Assembly (NCBI GenBank): GCA_017960545.1 | Contig: JAGCYZ010000057.1 | Coordinates: forward strand, 1-62,228 | Direction of reading: 5' to 3' | Length of the DNA: 62,228 nt | Source: Bacteroidales bacterium | GTDB taxonomy: Bacteria; Bacteroidota; Bacteroidia; Bacteroidales; UBA932 | Shown here: positions 1 to 8,789 of the stretch, one piece after another | Layout of the letters: every line of letters starts with the position of its first letter | Numbering within the stretch: position 1 is the first letter of the stretch | Notes under the pieces: model-generated | Seen by the model: the letters and a program-made list of their open reading frames with translations, nothing else | Told to the model about the DNA's origin: nothing | Databases searched by the model: none | Made by a program: the position numbers and the translations under genes

Positions 1-1045
1 AGGTCTCCTTGGGGTCCCAGGCCCAGTAGCTTCCCCACGAAATGTTGGCCCAGACGGCCCCGAGGAAGGTTCCGAATGTAATGAGGAACACCGCGGGGTA
101 AAGTATGGCCAGGCTCAGGTCCATAAGCCTCTCTCCGGCTTTCTTGCTGATCGCCCCTATAATCCCTATGATAGCCAATGCTGCAAATAGGATATATGAC
201 AGCACAATTGGAGTTACGTGGATAAACAGGAGGGGAGACCTGAGAACAGGTGCCAGTTGGGCGTCTTTCGAATATGCTCCCGTACGGAATATGACAAACA
301 ATGCTATCAAGGCCAGTATCAATCCTGCCGGGAAAAGATAGCAGAAGCGCCGCCAACCGGTTCCGTAGCCGGAGAGCCGGGTTAAGGCGCGCCTGAGGCC
401 GCTTTCACGCTGGAAAAAGAATCCGATCATACCCGCCAGCAGGAGGAGATATCCAAGGTAGGTCACTCCCACGCCCCAAGGGTCGCGTACAACTATCAGG
501 ATAGAAGAATCCCCGTCGTAGTCCGCCTGGTAGAAGCGGTAACCTTCAATCTTGGCGATTTTGTTCATTGAGATCACTATGGTCCTGGTGTCGGACCCTG
601 AACCTGTCTTGACGGTACTTATGTAGTCTGAAGGCATCTGCGATCCGGGGTAACGGACAATCTGGAATTCCTGCAGGGTCATTGGGGCGGGAAGGTCCTG
701 TCTGGTCCCGTCTTCAAGGTCCCACTGGGTGACGGTGACTCCGGGATCAAGCCTGACCTGCCCATCCTTGCCCCAAAAGTGCGTGATGAGAGCCCCTGCA
801 AGTATAACTGCAACTGAGATGTGAAGAAGCAGGGTGAAAAACCGTTTTTCCGTTCCTTCCAAGATCAGGTGCCACAGGCTGCTGACTGCCGCCAGTCCCC
901 ACAGGATCATGAAAACAGGGTTGTGGTAAACCAGTTTTAATGCCGTGGGCGTACCCTGGAACTTTTCTATGAAAGTGGCAGCTATCATCATTATGATGAC
1001 AGCCACCATTGAACAGAATCCGGTAATTTTCAGAATCTTCTTCAC
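1..1045 (-). CDS. ResB/CcsA-type cytochrome c assembly protein (5' part, cut by window edge)
   Basis: About 348 codons are visible and the 3' end lies outside the window. The frame opens with GTG at 1045-1043, just after the upstream stop at 1049-1047, so translational coupling is likely. Hydrophobic N-terminal helices are followed by a soluble ResB-like segment and then more membrane helices. At the window edge it reads WGSYWAWDPKET, the haem-handling WWD-type signature of the CcmC/CcsA family. The fused ResB-CcsA arrangement is the usual system II cytochrome c assembly protein of Bacteroidota. It would move haem across the inner membrane and attach it to periplasmic apocytochromes. The tlpA-like gene in the same operon fits, because apocytochrome cysteines must be kept reduced. 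Family assignment is strong; the start codon is somewhat less certain. Confidence 0.88.
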   Translation of the reverse strand, partial: MKKILKITGFCSMVAVIIMMIAATFIEKFQGTPTALKLVYHNPVFMILWGLAAVSSLWHLILEGTEKRFFTLLLHISVAVILAGALITHFWGKDGQVRLDPGVTVTQWDLEDGTRQDLPAPMTLQEFQIVRYPGSQMPSDYISTVKTGSGSDTRTIVISMNKIAKIEGYRFYQADYDGDSSILIVVRDPWGVGVTYLGYLLLLAGMIGFFFQRESGLRRALTRLSGYGTGWRRFCYLFPAGLILALIALFVIFRTGAYSKDAQLAPVLRSPLLFIHVTPIVLSYILFAALAIIGIIGAISKKAGERLMDLSLAILYPAVFLITFGTFLGAVWANISWGSYWAWDPKET

Positions 1046-1046
1046 G

Positions 1047-3257
1047 TTACCTTATTCCAAAGATATAGACATCGATGTCCTCCTGGTCTTCTTCCTTGGA
1101 TTCCCAGGAGAATAAGACATTGAAATCTTTATCCTTTTGAGTCCATTTCATATCATAACGGTTGCTGCTGTCCACAACAAGCCCTTTCTGTGTATCCGAT
1201 GCAGGAAGTTCTTGTATGGCACCGCCAAGATGGAATGTTACTTTTTTGTTTGATACTGCATATAATGAGACTGTGGACTTGTTTGCCGGTAATGCGAAGA
1301 CTCCATAGGCACTCTTGTTGAAAATAGTGACAGGGACTCCTGACTGCCCGTTCACCTTTACCCGCTCGAACCTTAGAGGCGCGCCGGAATTATAGTCGGC
1401 AATGGAATAGATGCTGGAGAAGTCGGGATATACACTATAGAGAGTCCAGTACCAGTAGCGAGGGCTTGCAAGGGTCATTGACCCGGTGTAACCAAGGTAA
1501 CAGCCGTCAAATGACACGTACATTCCCAAGAGTTTTTCCAAGGTCTCCTTGACATATCCGTCAGGTTTGTAGAACCTGATGAACTGTGATGGAGTGCTGT
1601 TGTATTCAATTTGATAGAATCCATCGGATTTAACCAGTTTTCCGCTGAAACGTATTCCGCAGGCATTGTCGAAATCTTTAGGCCAGGTTATCAGCTCATT
1701 CTTCCAAGATCTGAAAAAAGCCCCGTCCGTACCCTTCTTGGAAACCGTAACGGTGTCCCCTCCAATGCAGGCACCCCGGAAGAAAATGAATTTCCTGTTG
1801 GTGGGGTCAGAGAGTTGCTTTCTTATGCCGGACACTATCACGCGGTCTCCTACCTTGAGCTTGTATGAATTTAACTGTCCTGCCGGCGCATTTGAAAGGT
1901 CCACATAAATGCCTTTGCCTTCAGAACCGCCTTCCCAAACCGTGAATCCGTCTGCCGTGATGGATGTGACCGTCACCGGTCCGGTATTCACGGCTGTGCC
2001 ATTCTCGCTGCCCAGGATATCCTGGATTGTCATTGTTCCGGCCAGGTCGAATGGTTCCACTTTGTCAAAGATGCAGTAAGAACGAGAGGGGGTATGATAT
2101 AAAAAATACCCGCTGGCTATCACAGTCCGTTCCTTATCCGCTTTCAACACGCTTGACTCTACAGGGTTGTAATCGAAAATACGATAGCCGTCAGGAAGGA
2201 CCAGGCAGCTGCTGTCGGGACCCACGGTGCCTATTACTGAGAAATAAATGGCGGAATTGAAATGTTGCCTGAATTCTGAAGTGTTTGTGAACGGTCCGTA
2301 ATCAGTATGTGCAGCGGCTATGTTGCCAGGAGTATATCCTTCGTAATAGTTGAGATATTGGAGGTGCCTCATGTCCCAGGCATCTCCATCGACAAGCTCG
2401 GGCTCGACAAAACAGTAGAGGACATCGAATTTGTCTCCAACCTTGCAGTTGACAAGAACATCTACATTGGAATCTTCCGGGTCGTATTTAAGCTGGACCT
2501 GACCACCCCTTTTGGGATCCCAGAGGACAATCTGAGAGGTGTGTCCCGGGCTATAGGCCGTAGCAGCAACTACTGCGTCCTTGACGAACATAGGGTAGTC
2601 AGAGGTGCGCATCAATCCGGAAGGAGTGTCGTACATTTCAAGGTCGGAAACCGTACGGGCTACAATGTTTACGCATTCCCGGTTTCCTATTTGGGTTACG
2701 CCGTTACAGAAACCTCTGATCTTGACGAAGTGCCCTATGAAATCATCCGTTGACGTGTATTGGGTCTCAATAGTCTCGATTTCCTGAAAGAGAGGAGCAT
2801 CTACATTGAAAACCCGTTTACAATCGCACTTTTTTGTGGGAATGTCATACAATCTTACAAATAAATGTTCCCCGGATTTCTCCAACCTTCCGGAAATTTC
2901 ACAAAAATCGACGGAAGTGAATTTGATCTTATCCGGATCATAGCCCGGGAATGACATTTTAATGTCAGGAAAACGACTGTCTTTTGGGTAGGAAATGATC
3001 TTGAAATCAGAGACCTTCTCGATTATGGGGATACTCCCGTTCATCCTCTTGGTACCTACAAGGTTAACTACGTTATGGAGTTGGCAGAAAGGTTTGAAAA
3101 CGGTTTCCACAAAGATAAAGTCACTTATGGTCTCATCGCTTGCGGCAATGAATCCATGTTCGTTGACGGCAGCAACGTGGGCATTCACCAGTTGGAACTG
3201 TATGCCCTCTGCAAGAGCCTGGCTCTTTGCTTGGGTCACGGTAAACTCTTGTAACAT
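1047..3257 (-). CDS. Unknown 736-residue protein with OB-fold-like repeats
   Basis: I do not recognise a named family. The protein is beta-rich and appears to contain several OB-fold-like units, with recurring patterns such as VGDRVIVSGIR, GHFVKIRGF and FSGKLVKSDGFYQIEY, as in Bacteroidota lipoproteins carrying DUF5689/OB domains. Those relatives normally have a lipoprotein signal, but this one begins MLQEFTVTQAKSQ with no hydrophobic leader. The upstream gene ends only 17 bases before its ATG, so no longer start is available. By eye the gene is richer in A/T than its neighbours. It lies between an NAD(P)H-hydrate dehydratase gene and the cytochrome c assembly gene, all on one strand. Function and location are unknown; it could be a cytoplasmic protein or an N-terminally truncated exported one. 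Confidence 0.6.
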   Translation of the reverse strand: MLQEFTVTQAKSQALAEGIQFQLVNAHVAAVNEHGFIAASDETISDFIFVETVFKPFCQLHNVVNLVGTKRMNGSIPIIEKVSDFKIISYPKDSRFPDIKMSFPGYDPDKIKFTSVDFCEISGRLEKSGEHLFVRLYDIPTKKCDCKRVFNVDAPLFQEIETIETQYTSTDDFIGHFVKIRGFCNGVTQIGNRECVNIVARTVSDLEMYDTPSGLMRTSDYPMFVKDAVVAATAYSPGHTSQIVLWDPKRGGQVQLKYDPEDSNVDVLVNCKVGDKFDVLYCFVEPELVDGDAWDMRHLQYLNYYEGYTPGNIAAAHTDYGPFTNTSEFRQHFNSAIYFSVIGTVGPDSSCLVLPDGYRIFDYNPVESSVLKADKERTVIASGYFLYHTPSRSYCIFDKVEPFDLAGTMTIQDILGSENGTAVNTGPVTVTSITADGFTVWEGGSEGKGIYVDLSNAPAGQLNSYKLKVGDRVIVSGIRKQLSDPTNRKFIFFRGACIGGDTVTVSKKGTDGAFFRSWKNELITWPKDFDNACGIRFSGKLVKSDGFYQIEYNSTPSQFIRFYKPDGYVKETLEKLLGMYVSFDGCYLGYTGSMTLASPRYWYWTLYSVYPDFSSIYSIADYNSGAPLRFERVKVNGQSGVPVTIFNKSAYGVFALPANKSTVSLYAVSNKKVTFHLGGAIQELPASDTQKGLVVDSSNRYDMKWTQKDKDFNVLFSWESKEEDQEDIDVYIFGIR

Positions 3258-3274
3258 GGCGGTATGGTTTAGGG

Positions 3275-4108
3275 TTAATACAATTCTTTGAAGCCTTTGT
3301 ACAGCGCCTCTGTCAAATCCAGGCTGCTGTACGCCTCAGGGGTGCATTCCTCGCTGAGGCGGTCTCCGGCGAAGCCGTGTATCCACACGCCCAGCAGGGC
3401 GGCGTCAAGGGCGCGGTACCCGCGGGCGAGGAGGCCTCCCACGAGGCCTGTGAGCACGTCTCCGCTGCCGCCCTTGGCCATCCCGGCGTTGCCGGTGGTG
3501 TTGACATAGGCTTCGCCCGATGGGGCGGTGATGCGCGTGCGCCAGCTTTTCCTGACCATTACGCATCCTTCCCCCTGCGTGCAAGGGCCGTCAACGCTGA
3601 ACTTCTCGGAGCCGACAAGCCTTTTAAGTTCGCCGGGGTGAGGGGTAAGGATTGAACCGTCCGGGATAAGACTGGCGAGGCCGGGATTTGCGGCTATGAG
3701 GTTGAGCGCATCGGCATCCAATACCATTGGGATGCCTGCGCTCCTGGCTGCTCCCATCAATTCCTTCAAGGCTTCCATAGTCTCCGGGGCCTGTCCCAGG
3801 CCGGGGCCTACGGCAATTGCCGAGAACCTCTCAAGGTGCTCCGGGACCACGCTGAAATGCCCGGCAGGGTCTTCCGACAGCATTGCGGAAGGGTACCTGT
3901 TCACCGTTGCCTGCAGGGCGCGGGCGCAGGAGTGCAGCGTCACCAGGCCGCAGCCCGATTTCAGGGCTGCGCCTGTCGCCAGCACGGCTGCGCCGCTGTA
4001 AGCATCGCTCCCGCATACCAGAAGCAGATGGCCATAATTCCCCTTATGGCTATCGTTCTGCCGTGACAGGAGCAGCGGCTTCAGACAGTCTGGATTCAGT
4101 TCTCGCAA
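3275..4108 (-). CDS. nnrD: ADP-dependent (S)-NAD(P)H-hydrate dehydratase
   Basis: This 277-residue protein is the dehydratase (YjeF C-terminal, ribokinase-like) domain alone. It repairs NADH or NADPH damaged by hydration, using ADP or ATP. Visible motifs are GNYGHLLLV near residue 23, GPGLG at 101-105, DAD at 131, TPHPGE at 155-160 and GNAGMAKGGSGDVLTG at 206-221, which includes the catalytic Asp 217. The N-terminal epimerase half found in many bacterial fusions is absent, so an epimerase would have to be encoded elsewhere. Its start overlaps the end of the tlpA-like gene by 13 bases, which implies co-transcription. The segment around 180-200 (GEGCVMVRKSWRTRIT) departs from the usual VLKGxxTxI pattern, but the catalytic motifs are intact. 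Confidence 0.92.
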   Translation of the reverse strand: MRELNPDCLKPLLLSRQNDSHKGNYGHLLLVCGSDAYSGAAVLATGAALKSGCGLVTLHSCARALQATVNRYPSAMLSEDPAGHFSVVPEHLERFSAIAVGPGLGQAPETMEALKELMGAARSAGIPMVLDADALNLIAANPGLASLIPDGSILTPHPGELKRLVGSEKFSVDGPCTQGEGCVMVRKSWRTRITAPSGEAYVNTTGNAGMAKGGSGDVLTGLVGGLLARGYRALDAALLGVWIHGFAGDRLSEECTPEAYSSLDLTEALYKGFKELY

Positions 4109-4683
4109 TTCTCGTCAGTGCAAAGTTCGTTGTTGAAAAGCGTGCGGGTTCCCGCAGCCGGCGCGCCCAGCAGGGCAGCCGCGGCTTTGCCGGCCATTAC
4201 GGTTCCAAGGATAACCTTGCCGTCAGGTCCTATCACATACATTGACGGGATCCAATTGATGTGATAAGCTTTGCCAATTTCAGATTCCTTCATACCCTGA
4301 GGGTCGAACAACTGGACACCTGGCAGGGCGTTTTCCGGAACGAACTGCTTCCAGGTGTCTATCTCACGGTCAAAAGAAACCGATACGAATTCCACCTTGT
4401 CCGGATTCACCAGGGTATGCATTGCCTTGATCTGGGGTATTTCAGCCCGGCAGTCAGGACACCAGGAGGCCCAGAACAGCAGCAGGATGGTTTTTCCGCG
4501 GAAATCGCTGAGTTTCACGCTCTTGCCATTGATGTCATTGAGGGTGAAATCCGGCACTGCATCTCCCTTTGCTATGAGTTCTGCGGCGTATTTGGGGTCA
4601 AGGTCTTCTTCTACGGCAGTTTGGGCCCTTACTGTAGTGCAAAGGCAAAGAAGACCGGCAATTATGGCGATAATTCTTTTCAT
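4096..4683 (-). CDS. TlpA/ResA-like thioredoxin-fold lipoprotein-free periplasmic protein
   Basis: The protein has 195 residues. A signal peptide (residues 1-20, ending TVRA) precedes an AhpC/TSA-Redoxin type thioredoxin fold with active site WCPDC at 74-78 and a cis-proline region HINWIPSMYVIG near 141-152. It is probably a periplasmic thiol-disulfide reductant or oxidant. Its place as first gene of an operon that ends with a ResB/CcsA cytochrome c assembly gene suggests a ResA-like role, reducing the CXXCH cysteines of apocytochromes. A -7-like TATATTTG lies only five bases before the ATG, so the message may be almost leaderless. It overlaps the next gene by 13 bases. A general oxidative-folding or stress role cannot be excluded. 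Confidence 0.85.
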   Translation of the reverse strand: MKRIIAIIAGLLCLCTTVRAQTAVEEDLDPKYAAELIAKGDAVPDFTLNDINGKSVKLSDFRGKTILLLFWASWCPDCRAEIPQIKAMHTLVNPDKVEFVSVSFDREIDTWKQFVPENALPGVQLFDPQGMKESEIGKAYHINWIPSMYVIGPDGKVILGTVMAGKAAAALLGAPAAGTRTLFNNELCTDENCEN

Positions 4684-4688
4684 ACAAA

Positions 4689-4707
4689 CAAATATAATTT
4701 AAATTTG
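4689..4707. promoter_or_regulatory. Overlapping divergent -7 promoter elements
   Basis: Bases 4689-4696 read TATATTTG on the minus strand and 4700-4707 read TAAATTTG on the plus strand. Both match the Bacteroidota -7 consensus TAnnTTTG, and they face the tlpA-like and GH2 genes respectively. The elements are almost back to back, so the two promoters may compete. No clear TTTG -33 element is seen at the ideal distance on either side. Confidence 0.5.
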
Positions 4708-4723
4708 TATAAATGAGAAAACT

Positions 4724-6571
4724 ATGAGAAGACTGTTTATAGCAATTGCATTGTTTTTTGTGGCATTGTCGGCCGTGGCCTGGAATCCGGTTGGCAATCC
4801 TCTCCGCACCAGTTGGGCCGGGGATGTCACGCCCCAGAATGTACACCAGCAGTATCCCCGTCCCCAGATGGTCAGGGCAGACTGGCAAAGCCTTAACGGC
4901 CTTTGGGACTATGCCATAGTCCCCAAAGATGCACAGAAGCCCGTCAGCTACGACGGGCAGATACTTGTGCCCTTTGCACCGGAATCCTCCCTCTCGGGAG
5001 TGGGGAAGCGCGTGGGCGAAGACAATGCCCTGTGGTACAGGACTGCCTTCAAAGTGCCTTCTGCCTGGAAGCGCAGCCGCACGCTGCTTCATTTCGAAGC
5101 GGTGGACTGGGCCGCCGAAGTATATCTGAACGGTACCCTGGTGGCTTCCCATACCGGCGGATACACACCTTTCTCCGTTGACATCACCCCTTACCTCAAG
5201 GGGAGTTCCCAGCAGCTGGTGGTAAAGGTGCTGGATTCCACCGACAAGGGCGCCAAGGTCCCGCGCGGCAAGCAGGTTTCCAATCCGGGCAGCATCTGGT
5301 ACACCCCGGTCACGGGAATATGGCAGAGCGTATGGATTGAATGCGTCCCTGAAGCCCATATCGATAGCTTCTATGCCGCCCCGGACATCGACGCCGGAGT
5401 GCTTTCAGTTAATGTGGAAGCCACCTCCGGCGCAGCTTCCGTGAAGGTTGAGCTGCTGGAAGGAGGATTGGGCTACGATTCCACGCAAATCCCCATAAAT
5501 CCGCAGGTTGTGGCCCAGGCTTCCGCCGCGCCCGGAGACCAGCTTAGGCTTCGCGTAAGCTCGCCAAGGCTCTGGTCTCCAGACGAGCCTTACCTTTACG
5601 GCCTTCGCATCTCCCTTTTGGACAAGAGGGGAAAGGTGGTCGATACGGTTTACGGCTACACTTCCTTCAGGAAAAGTTCAGTGGTGAAATCGGCCAGGGG
5701 ATTCAACGTGCTGGGCCTTAACAACAAGCCGTTGTTCCAATACGGGCCGCTTGACCAGGGCTGGTGGCCGGACGGGCTGTACACAGCCCCCTGCGACGAA
5801 GCCATCCTGTACGATATACAGATGACCAAAGCGCTGGGATTCAATATGATACGCAAGCATATCAAGGTGGAGCCCGCCCGCTGGTACTGGTACTGCGACC
5901 GCCTTGGGATAGTAGTATGGCAGGATATGCCGTCTATGGACGACAGCAGTTCCGGCCGCTGGACATACAACGATTTCGGCGTTGGAACAGACTCCAGGAT
6001 ATCCGATTGGGAAAAGGAGAATTACTATAAAGAGTGGGTGGAAATAATAGCCGCGCGCAAGTGCTTCAACTGCATTGTGGTGTGGGTTCCTTTCAACGAG
6101 GCCTGGGGCCAGTTCGACACCCGCGAAGTGGTAGCCTTCACAAAGCGCCAGGACCCTACGCGCCTGGTAAACGCAGCCTCCGGCGGAAACCATTACGAAG
6201 ACTGCGGCGACATCCTTGACTGCCACCATTATCCCAACCCGCAGCAGTATCTCTGGAGCCCCTCAATGGTCAACGTGGTTGGCGAATACGGCGGAATAGG
6301 CCTCGCCCTGCCCGGCCATCTGTGGCAGGAAGACCGCAACTGGGGCTATGTCCAGTACAAATCCAAAGAAGAGGTTACCGAAACCTATCTGCGTTATTCA
6401 GGCCAGTTGCTGGACCTTGTTGACAGAGGCTGCAGCGGAGCGGTTTATACCCAGACCAGCGACGTGGAAATAGAAGTGAACGGCCTTATGACTTACGACC
6501 GCAAGGAAGTGAAAGTGGACATTCCCAAAGTCAGGGAAGCCAACCTCCGTATCATCAATGCCTTGAAATAA
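4724..6571 (+). CDS. Glycoside hydrolase family 2 protein, secreted
   Basis: The protein has 615 residues and a signal peptide (1-19, ending SAVA). It carries the GH2 order: jelly-roll sugar-binding domain (about 40-210, with SIWYTPVTGIWQSVW), immunoglobulin-like domain (about 210-315) and TIM barrel (320-615). The acid/base is Glu 459 in FNEAWGQ and the nucleophile is probably Glu 521 in VVGEYGG. It is shorter than LacZ (about 1000 residues) because it lacks the C-terminal domains, like many beta-glucuronidase, beta-mannosidase or unassigned GH2 proteins of Bacteroidota. Substrate cannot be told from sequence. It stands apart from the SusCD locus and ends five bases before the convergent lactonase-family gene. 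Confidence 0.88.
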   Translation: MRRLFIAIALFFVALSAVAWNPVGNPLRTSWAGDVTPQNVHQQYPRPQMVRADWQSLNGLWDYAIVPKDAQKPVSYDGQILVPFAPESSLSGVGKRVGEDNALWYRTAFKVPSAWKRSRTLLHFEAVDWAAEVYLNGTLVASHTGGYTPFSVDITPYLKGSSQQLVVKVLDSTDKGAKVPRGKQVSNPGSIWYTPVTGIWQSVWIECVPEAHIDSFYAAPDIDAGVLSVNVEATSGAASVKVELLEGGLGYDSTQIPINPQVVAQASAAPGDQLRLRVSSPRLWSPDEPYLYGLRISLLDKRGKVVDTVYGYTSFRKSSVVKSARGFNVLGLNNKPLFQYGPLDQGWWPDGLYTAPCDEAILYDIQMTKALGFNMIRKHIKVEPARWYWYCDRLGIVVWQDMPSMDDSSSGRWTYNDFGVGTDSRISDWEKENYYKEWVEIIAARKCFNCIVVWVPFNEAWGQFDTREVVAFTKRQDPTRLVNAASGGNHYEDCGDILDCHHYPNPQQYLWSPSMVNVVGEYGGIGLALPGHLWQEDRNWGYVQYKSKEEVTETYLRYSGQLLDLVDRGCSGAVYTQTSDVEIEVNGLMTYDRKEVKVDIPKVREANLRIINALK

Positions 6572-6576
6572 CGGTT

Positions 6577-7701
6577 CTACCTGATGAACTGAATGCAGAC
6601 AGGAGCCCCCGTCTCAATGCTTTTTCCGGTATTGGACAGGGCTCCGGTCTTTTTGTCTATCCGGTAGATCTCTATCCTGTCATCATCCCTGCAGGCGCAC
6701 AGAAGCAGGTTTCCGTCCGGGCTTATGGCAAAATTGCGCGGGTGCTTCCCAGTAGGTTGGAAGCCTGTGCGCCGGACCTTTCCGCCTGCTCCTATTGAGA
6801 ATATGGAAATGCCCTCGTCCTTGAGGCGGTGGCTGGTATATAGGAAACGTCCGTCAGGACTGATGTGGATGTCGGCGCTGCCGTGGCCTTTGCCGGTGTA
6901 CGCCGTTACTGTTTGCATTGGGATCAGGTTCCCGCCCTGGTAACGGAAAGAAACCAGTTTGTCGCCCAGCTCGCAAAGCAGATAGGCATACTTTCCATCC
7001 TGGCTGAAAACCATATGCCGGGGGCCGGGATGGGAGGGCCCGCGGTGGCTCCAGGCCACCGTGGAGACTCCCAGAGGGAGGCCGTCCGGGCCCAGTTCAA
7101 AGCGGTGTACGCAGTCGTTGCCAAGGTTTACGGCAAAGATGTATTTCCCGTCAGGGGAGAGCACGGCGCAGTGCATATGGGCATCGCCTTCCTTGAAAAG
7201 CCCGAGGCCTTGGAACTCCTTGACTGGGTTGAATGCCTGGCTGAGCGCATCCAGGGTGCCGTCTTCTTTGAGCCTGAAAGAAGTCAGGGTCCCGCCGGTA
7301 TAATTGGAAGTGACAATTGCCCCTGAGGCCAGAAGCAGGTTGCAGGGATCTCCTCCCGGGGTTATGTTCTCCGGTATTGACAGGTGCGATGTCTCCTTCA
7401 GGGTATTTCCCTGCAGAGAGAAGGAGCTCACGCCCTGGCGCCCGTCGTTGAATTCGTTCACGCAGTAAACGGTTCCGCCGTCCTGGGAAAGGATCACGAA
7501 GGAAGGGTTGTCCGTGGGAGCGGAACCTTCAAGGCTGCTTTGCAGGGTTGAGGTGTCAAGTGAATACAGGCTTATTCCCGTAGCGGGGGTGTTCTGGGTA
7601 TAGCTGCCCACAAGGATTCTGTAACTGCCCTGGGCATATGAAATTGAACTCATCATCAATAAAGGAAGGATCAAAGAGACTCTTATCCGGTTGAAGGGCA
7701 T
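6577..7701 (-). CDS. Lactonase-family seven-bladed propeller (6-phosphogluconolactonase-like), exported
   Basis: The protein has 374 residues with a signal peptide ending SISYAQG near 24-26. The repeated pattern of NPSFVILSQDGG, AVLSPDGKYIFAVNLG, HMVFSQDGKYAYLL and NFAISPDGNLLLCAC marks a lactonase-type (PF10282) beta-propeller. Family members such as Pgl of Escherichia coli hydrolyse 6-phosphogluconolactone in the cytoplasm, but exported Bacteroidota versions have no proven substrate and may act on sugar lactones or bind ligands. It converges on the GH2 gene with a five-base gap. I would not call it pgl because of the signal peptide. Confidence 0.82.
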   Translation of the reverse strand: MPFNRIRVSLILPLLMMSSISYAQGSYRILVGSYTQNTPATGISLYSLDTSTLQSSLEGSAPTDNPSFVILSQDGGTVYCVNEFNDGRQGVSSFSLQGNTLKETSHLSIPENITPGGDPCNLLLASGAIVTSNYTGGTLTSFRLKEDGTLDALSQAFNPVKEFQGLGLFKEGDAHMHCAVLSPDGKYIFAVNLGNDCVHRFELGPDGLPLGVSTVAWSHRGPSHPGPRHMVFSQDGKYAYLLCELGDKLVSFRYQGGNLIPMQTVTAYTGKGHGSADIHISPDGRFLYTSHRLKDEGISIFSIGAGGKVRRTGFQPTGKHPRNFAISPDGNLLLCACRDDDRIEIYRIDKKTGALSNTGKSIETGAPVCIQFIR

Positions 7702-7753
7702 AGGCGGATTTGTTAATACTGCAATAAAAATACGGAAAAAATATACAATTGTC

Positions 7754-7761
7754 TATCTTTG
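7754..7761 (+). promoter_or_regulatory. Probable -7 element of the aldo/keto reductase gene
   Basis: TATCTTTG matches TAnnTTTG and lies 34 bases before the ATG at 7796. The expected TTTG -33 element is not obvious about 20 bases upstream, so only the -7 half is supported. Confidence 0.5.
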
Positions 7762-7795
7762 TAACTCCTTTTAAAAGCCTTTAACAGATAAGAAT

Positions 7796-8767
7796 ATGAA
7801 ATACACAGAATTGGGGAATACCGGAATCAAGGTGTCCCGCATATGCGTAGGCTGTATGTCTTTCGGCGTGCCGTTCGACGACTTCCAGCCCTGGACGCTC
7901 AATCCCGAGCAGACAAAAGTAATGCTCTCACACGCCCTCGACCTCGGAGTCAATTTCTTTGACACGGCGAACGAGTATGCGCACGGCACCAGCGAAGAAT
8001 ACCTGGGAGGAACGCTCAAGAAACTGGGCGTAAAGAGAGAAGACGTAGTGATTGCTTCCAAGGTATATTTCAACGAAGGCCACCTCAGCGCAAAAGCCAT
8101 ATACAGGGAGATAGAAGGCACACTCAAACGTCTGGGAACCGATTATCTGGACCTTTACCAGATTCACCGTTTCGACTACGGTACCCCCATAGAGGAGACG
8201 ATGGAGGCCCTCCATTCGCTGGTTAAAAGCGGCAAGGTGAGGGCGCTTGGCGCCTCCGCAATGTTCGGCTACCAGTTCCACAATATGCAGATTGCGGCCG
8301 AGAAGAACGGCTGGACCAAATTCTCCACCCTCCAGAACCATTACAACCTCCTTTACAGGGAAGACGAAAGGGATCTCATACCCGTTGCAAACCAGTACGG
8401 GGTATCGCTCATACCGTATTCTCCGCTTGCCGGCGGCCACCTGGCCCGCACGCAGTGGTTCTCCGACAGCAAGCGCAGCGAGACCGATTTCACCCTCAAG
8501 CGCAAATACGACCACGCCAAGGAGAACGACATGCAGATTATCGCACGCGTGGCTGAAGTCGCAGAAAAGCGCGGCGCAGCAATGACGGACGTAGCCCTTG
8601 GCTGGCTGTTCAAGAAAGGCGTCGCCGCCCCTATAGTAGGAGCCACCAAGATATCCCATTTCGATGCAGCCGTCAAGGCGCTCGACTTCACACTCAGCGA
8701 CCAGGATGCCGCCTATGTAGAAGAACTCTACCGCGCCCACGACGTGGTTGGCGCACTCAAGCCTTAA
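7796..8767 (+). CDS. Aldo/keto reductase
   Basis: The protein has 323 residues and no signal peptide, so it is cytosolic. The AKR catalytic tetrad is present: Asp 56 and Tyr 61 in FFDTANEYAHG, Lys 89 in VIASKVYF and His 124 in DLYQIHRFD. The NADPH-binding region appears near the C-terminus (APIVGATKISHFDAAV). It resembles the YajO/IolS/Tas-like group that reduces sugar aldehydes and other carbonyls. Its substrate is not predictable. The transporter gene that follows begins 22 bases after its stop, so the two are probably co-transcribed. Confidence 0.92.
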   Translation: MKYTELGNTGIKVSRICVGCMSFGVPFDDFQPWTLNPEQTKVMLSHALDLGVNFFDTANEYAHGTSEEYLGGTLKKLGVKREDVVIASKVYFNEGHLSAKAIYREIEGTLKRLGTDYLDLYQIHRFDYGTPIEETMEALHSLVKSGKVRALGASAMFGYQFHNMQIAAEKNGWTKFSTLQNHYNLLYREDERDLIPVANQYGVSLIPYSPLAGGHLARTQWFSDSKRSETDFTLKRKYDHAKENDMQIIARVAEVAEKRGAAMTDVALGWLFKKGVAAPIVGATKISHFDAAVKALDFTLSDQDAAYVEELYRAHDVVGALKP

Positions 8768-8789
8768 ACCTATCTGTAAACTGACTTAA

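Noticed and set aside
105-341. Small plus-strand frame
   Set aside because: It lies antisense to the ResB/CcsA gene and shows no independent support.
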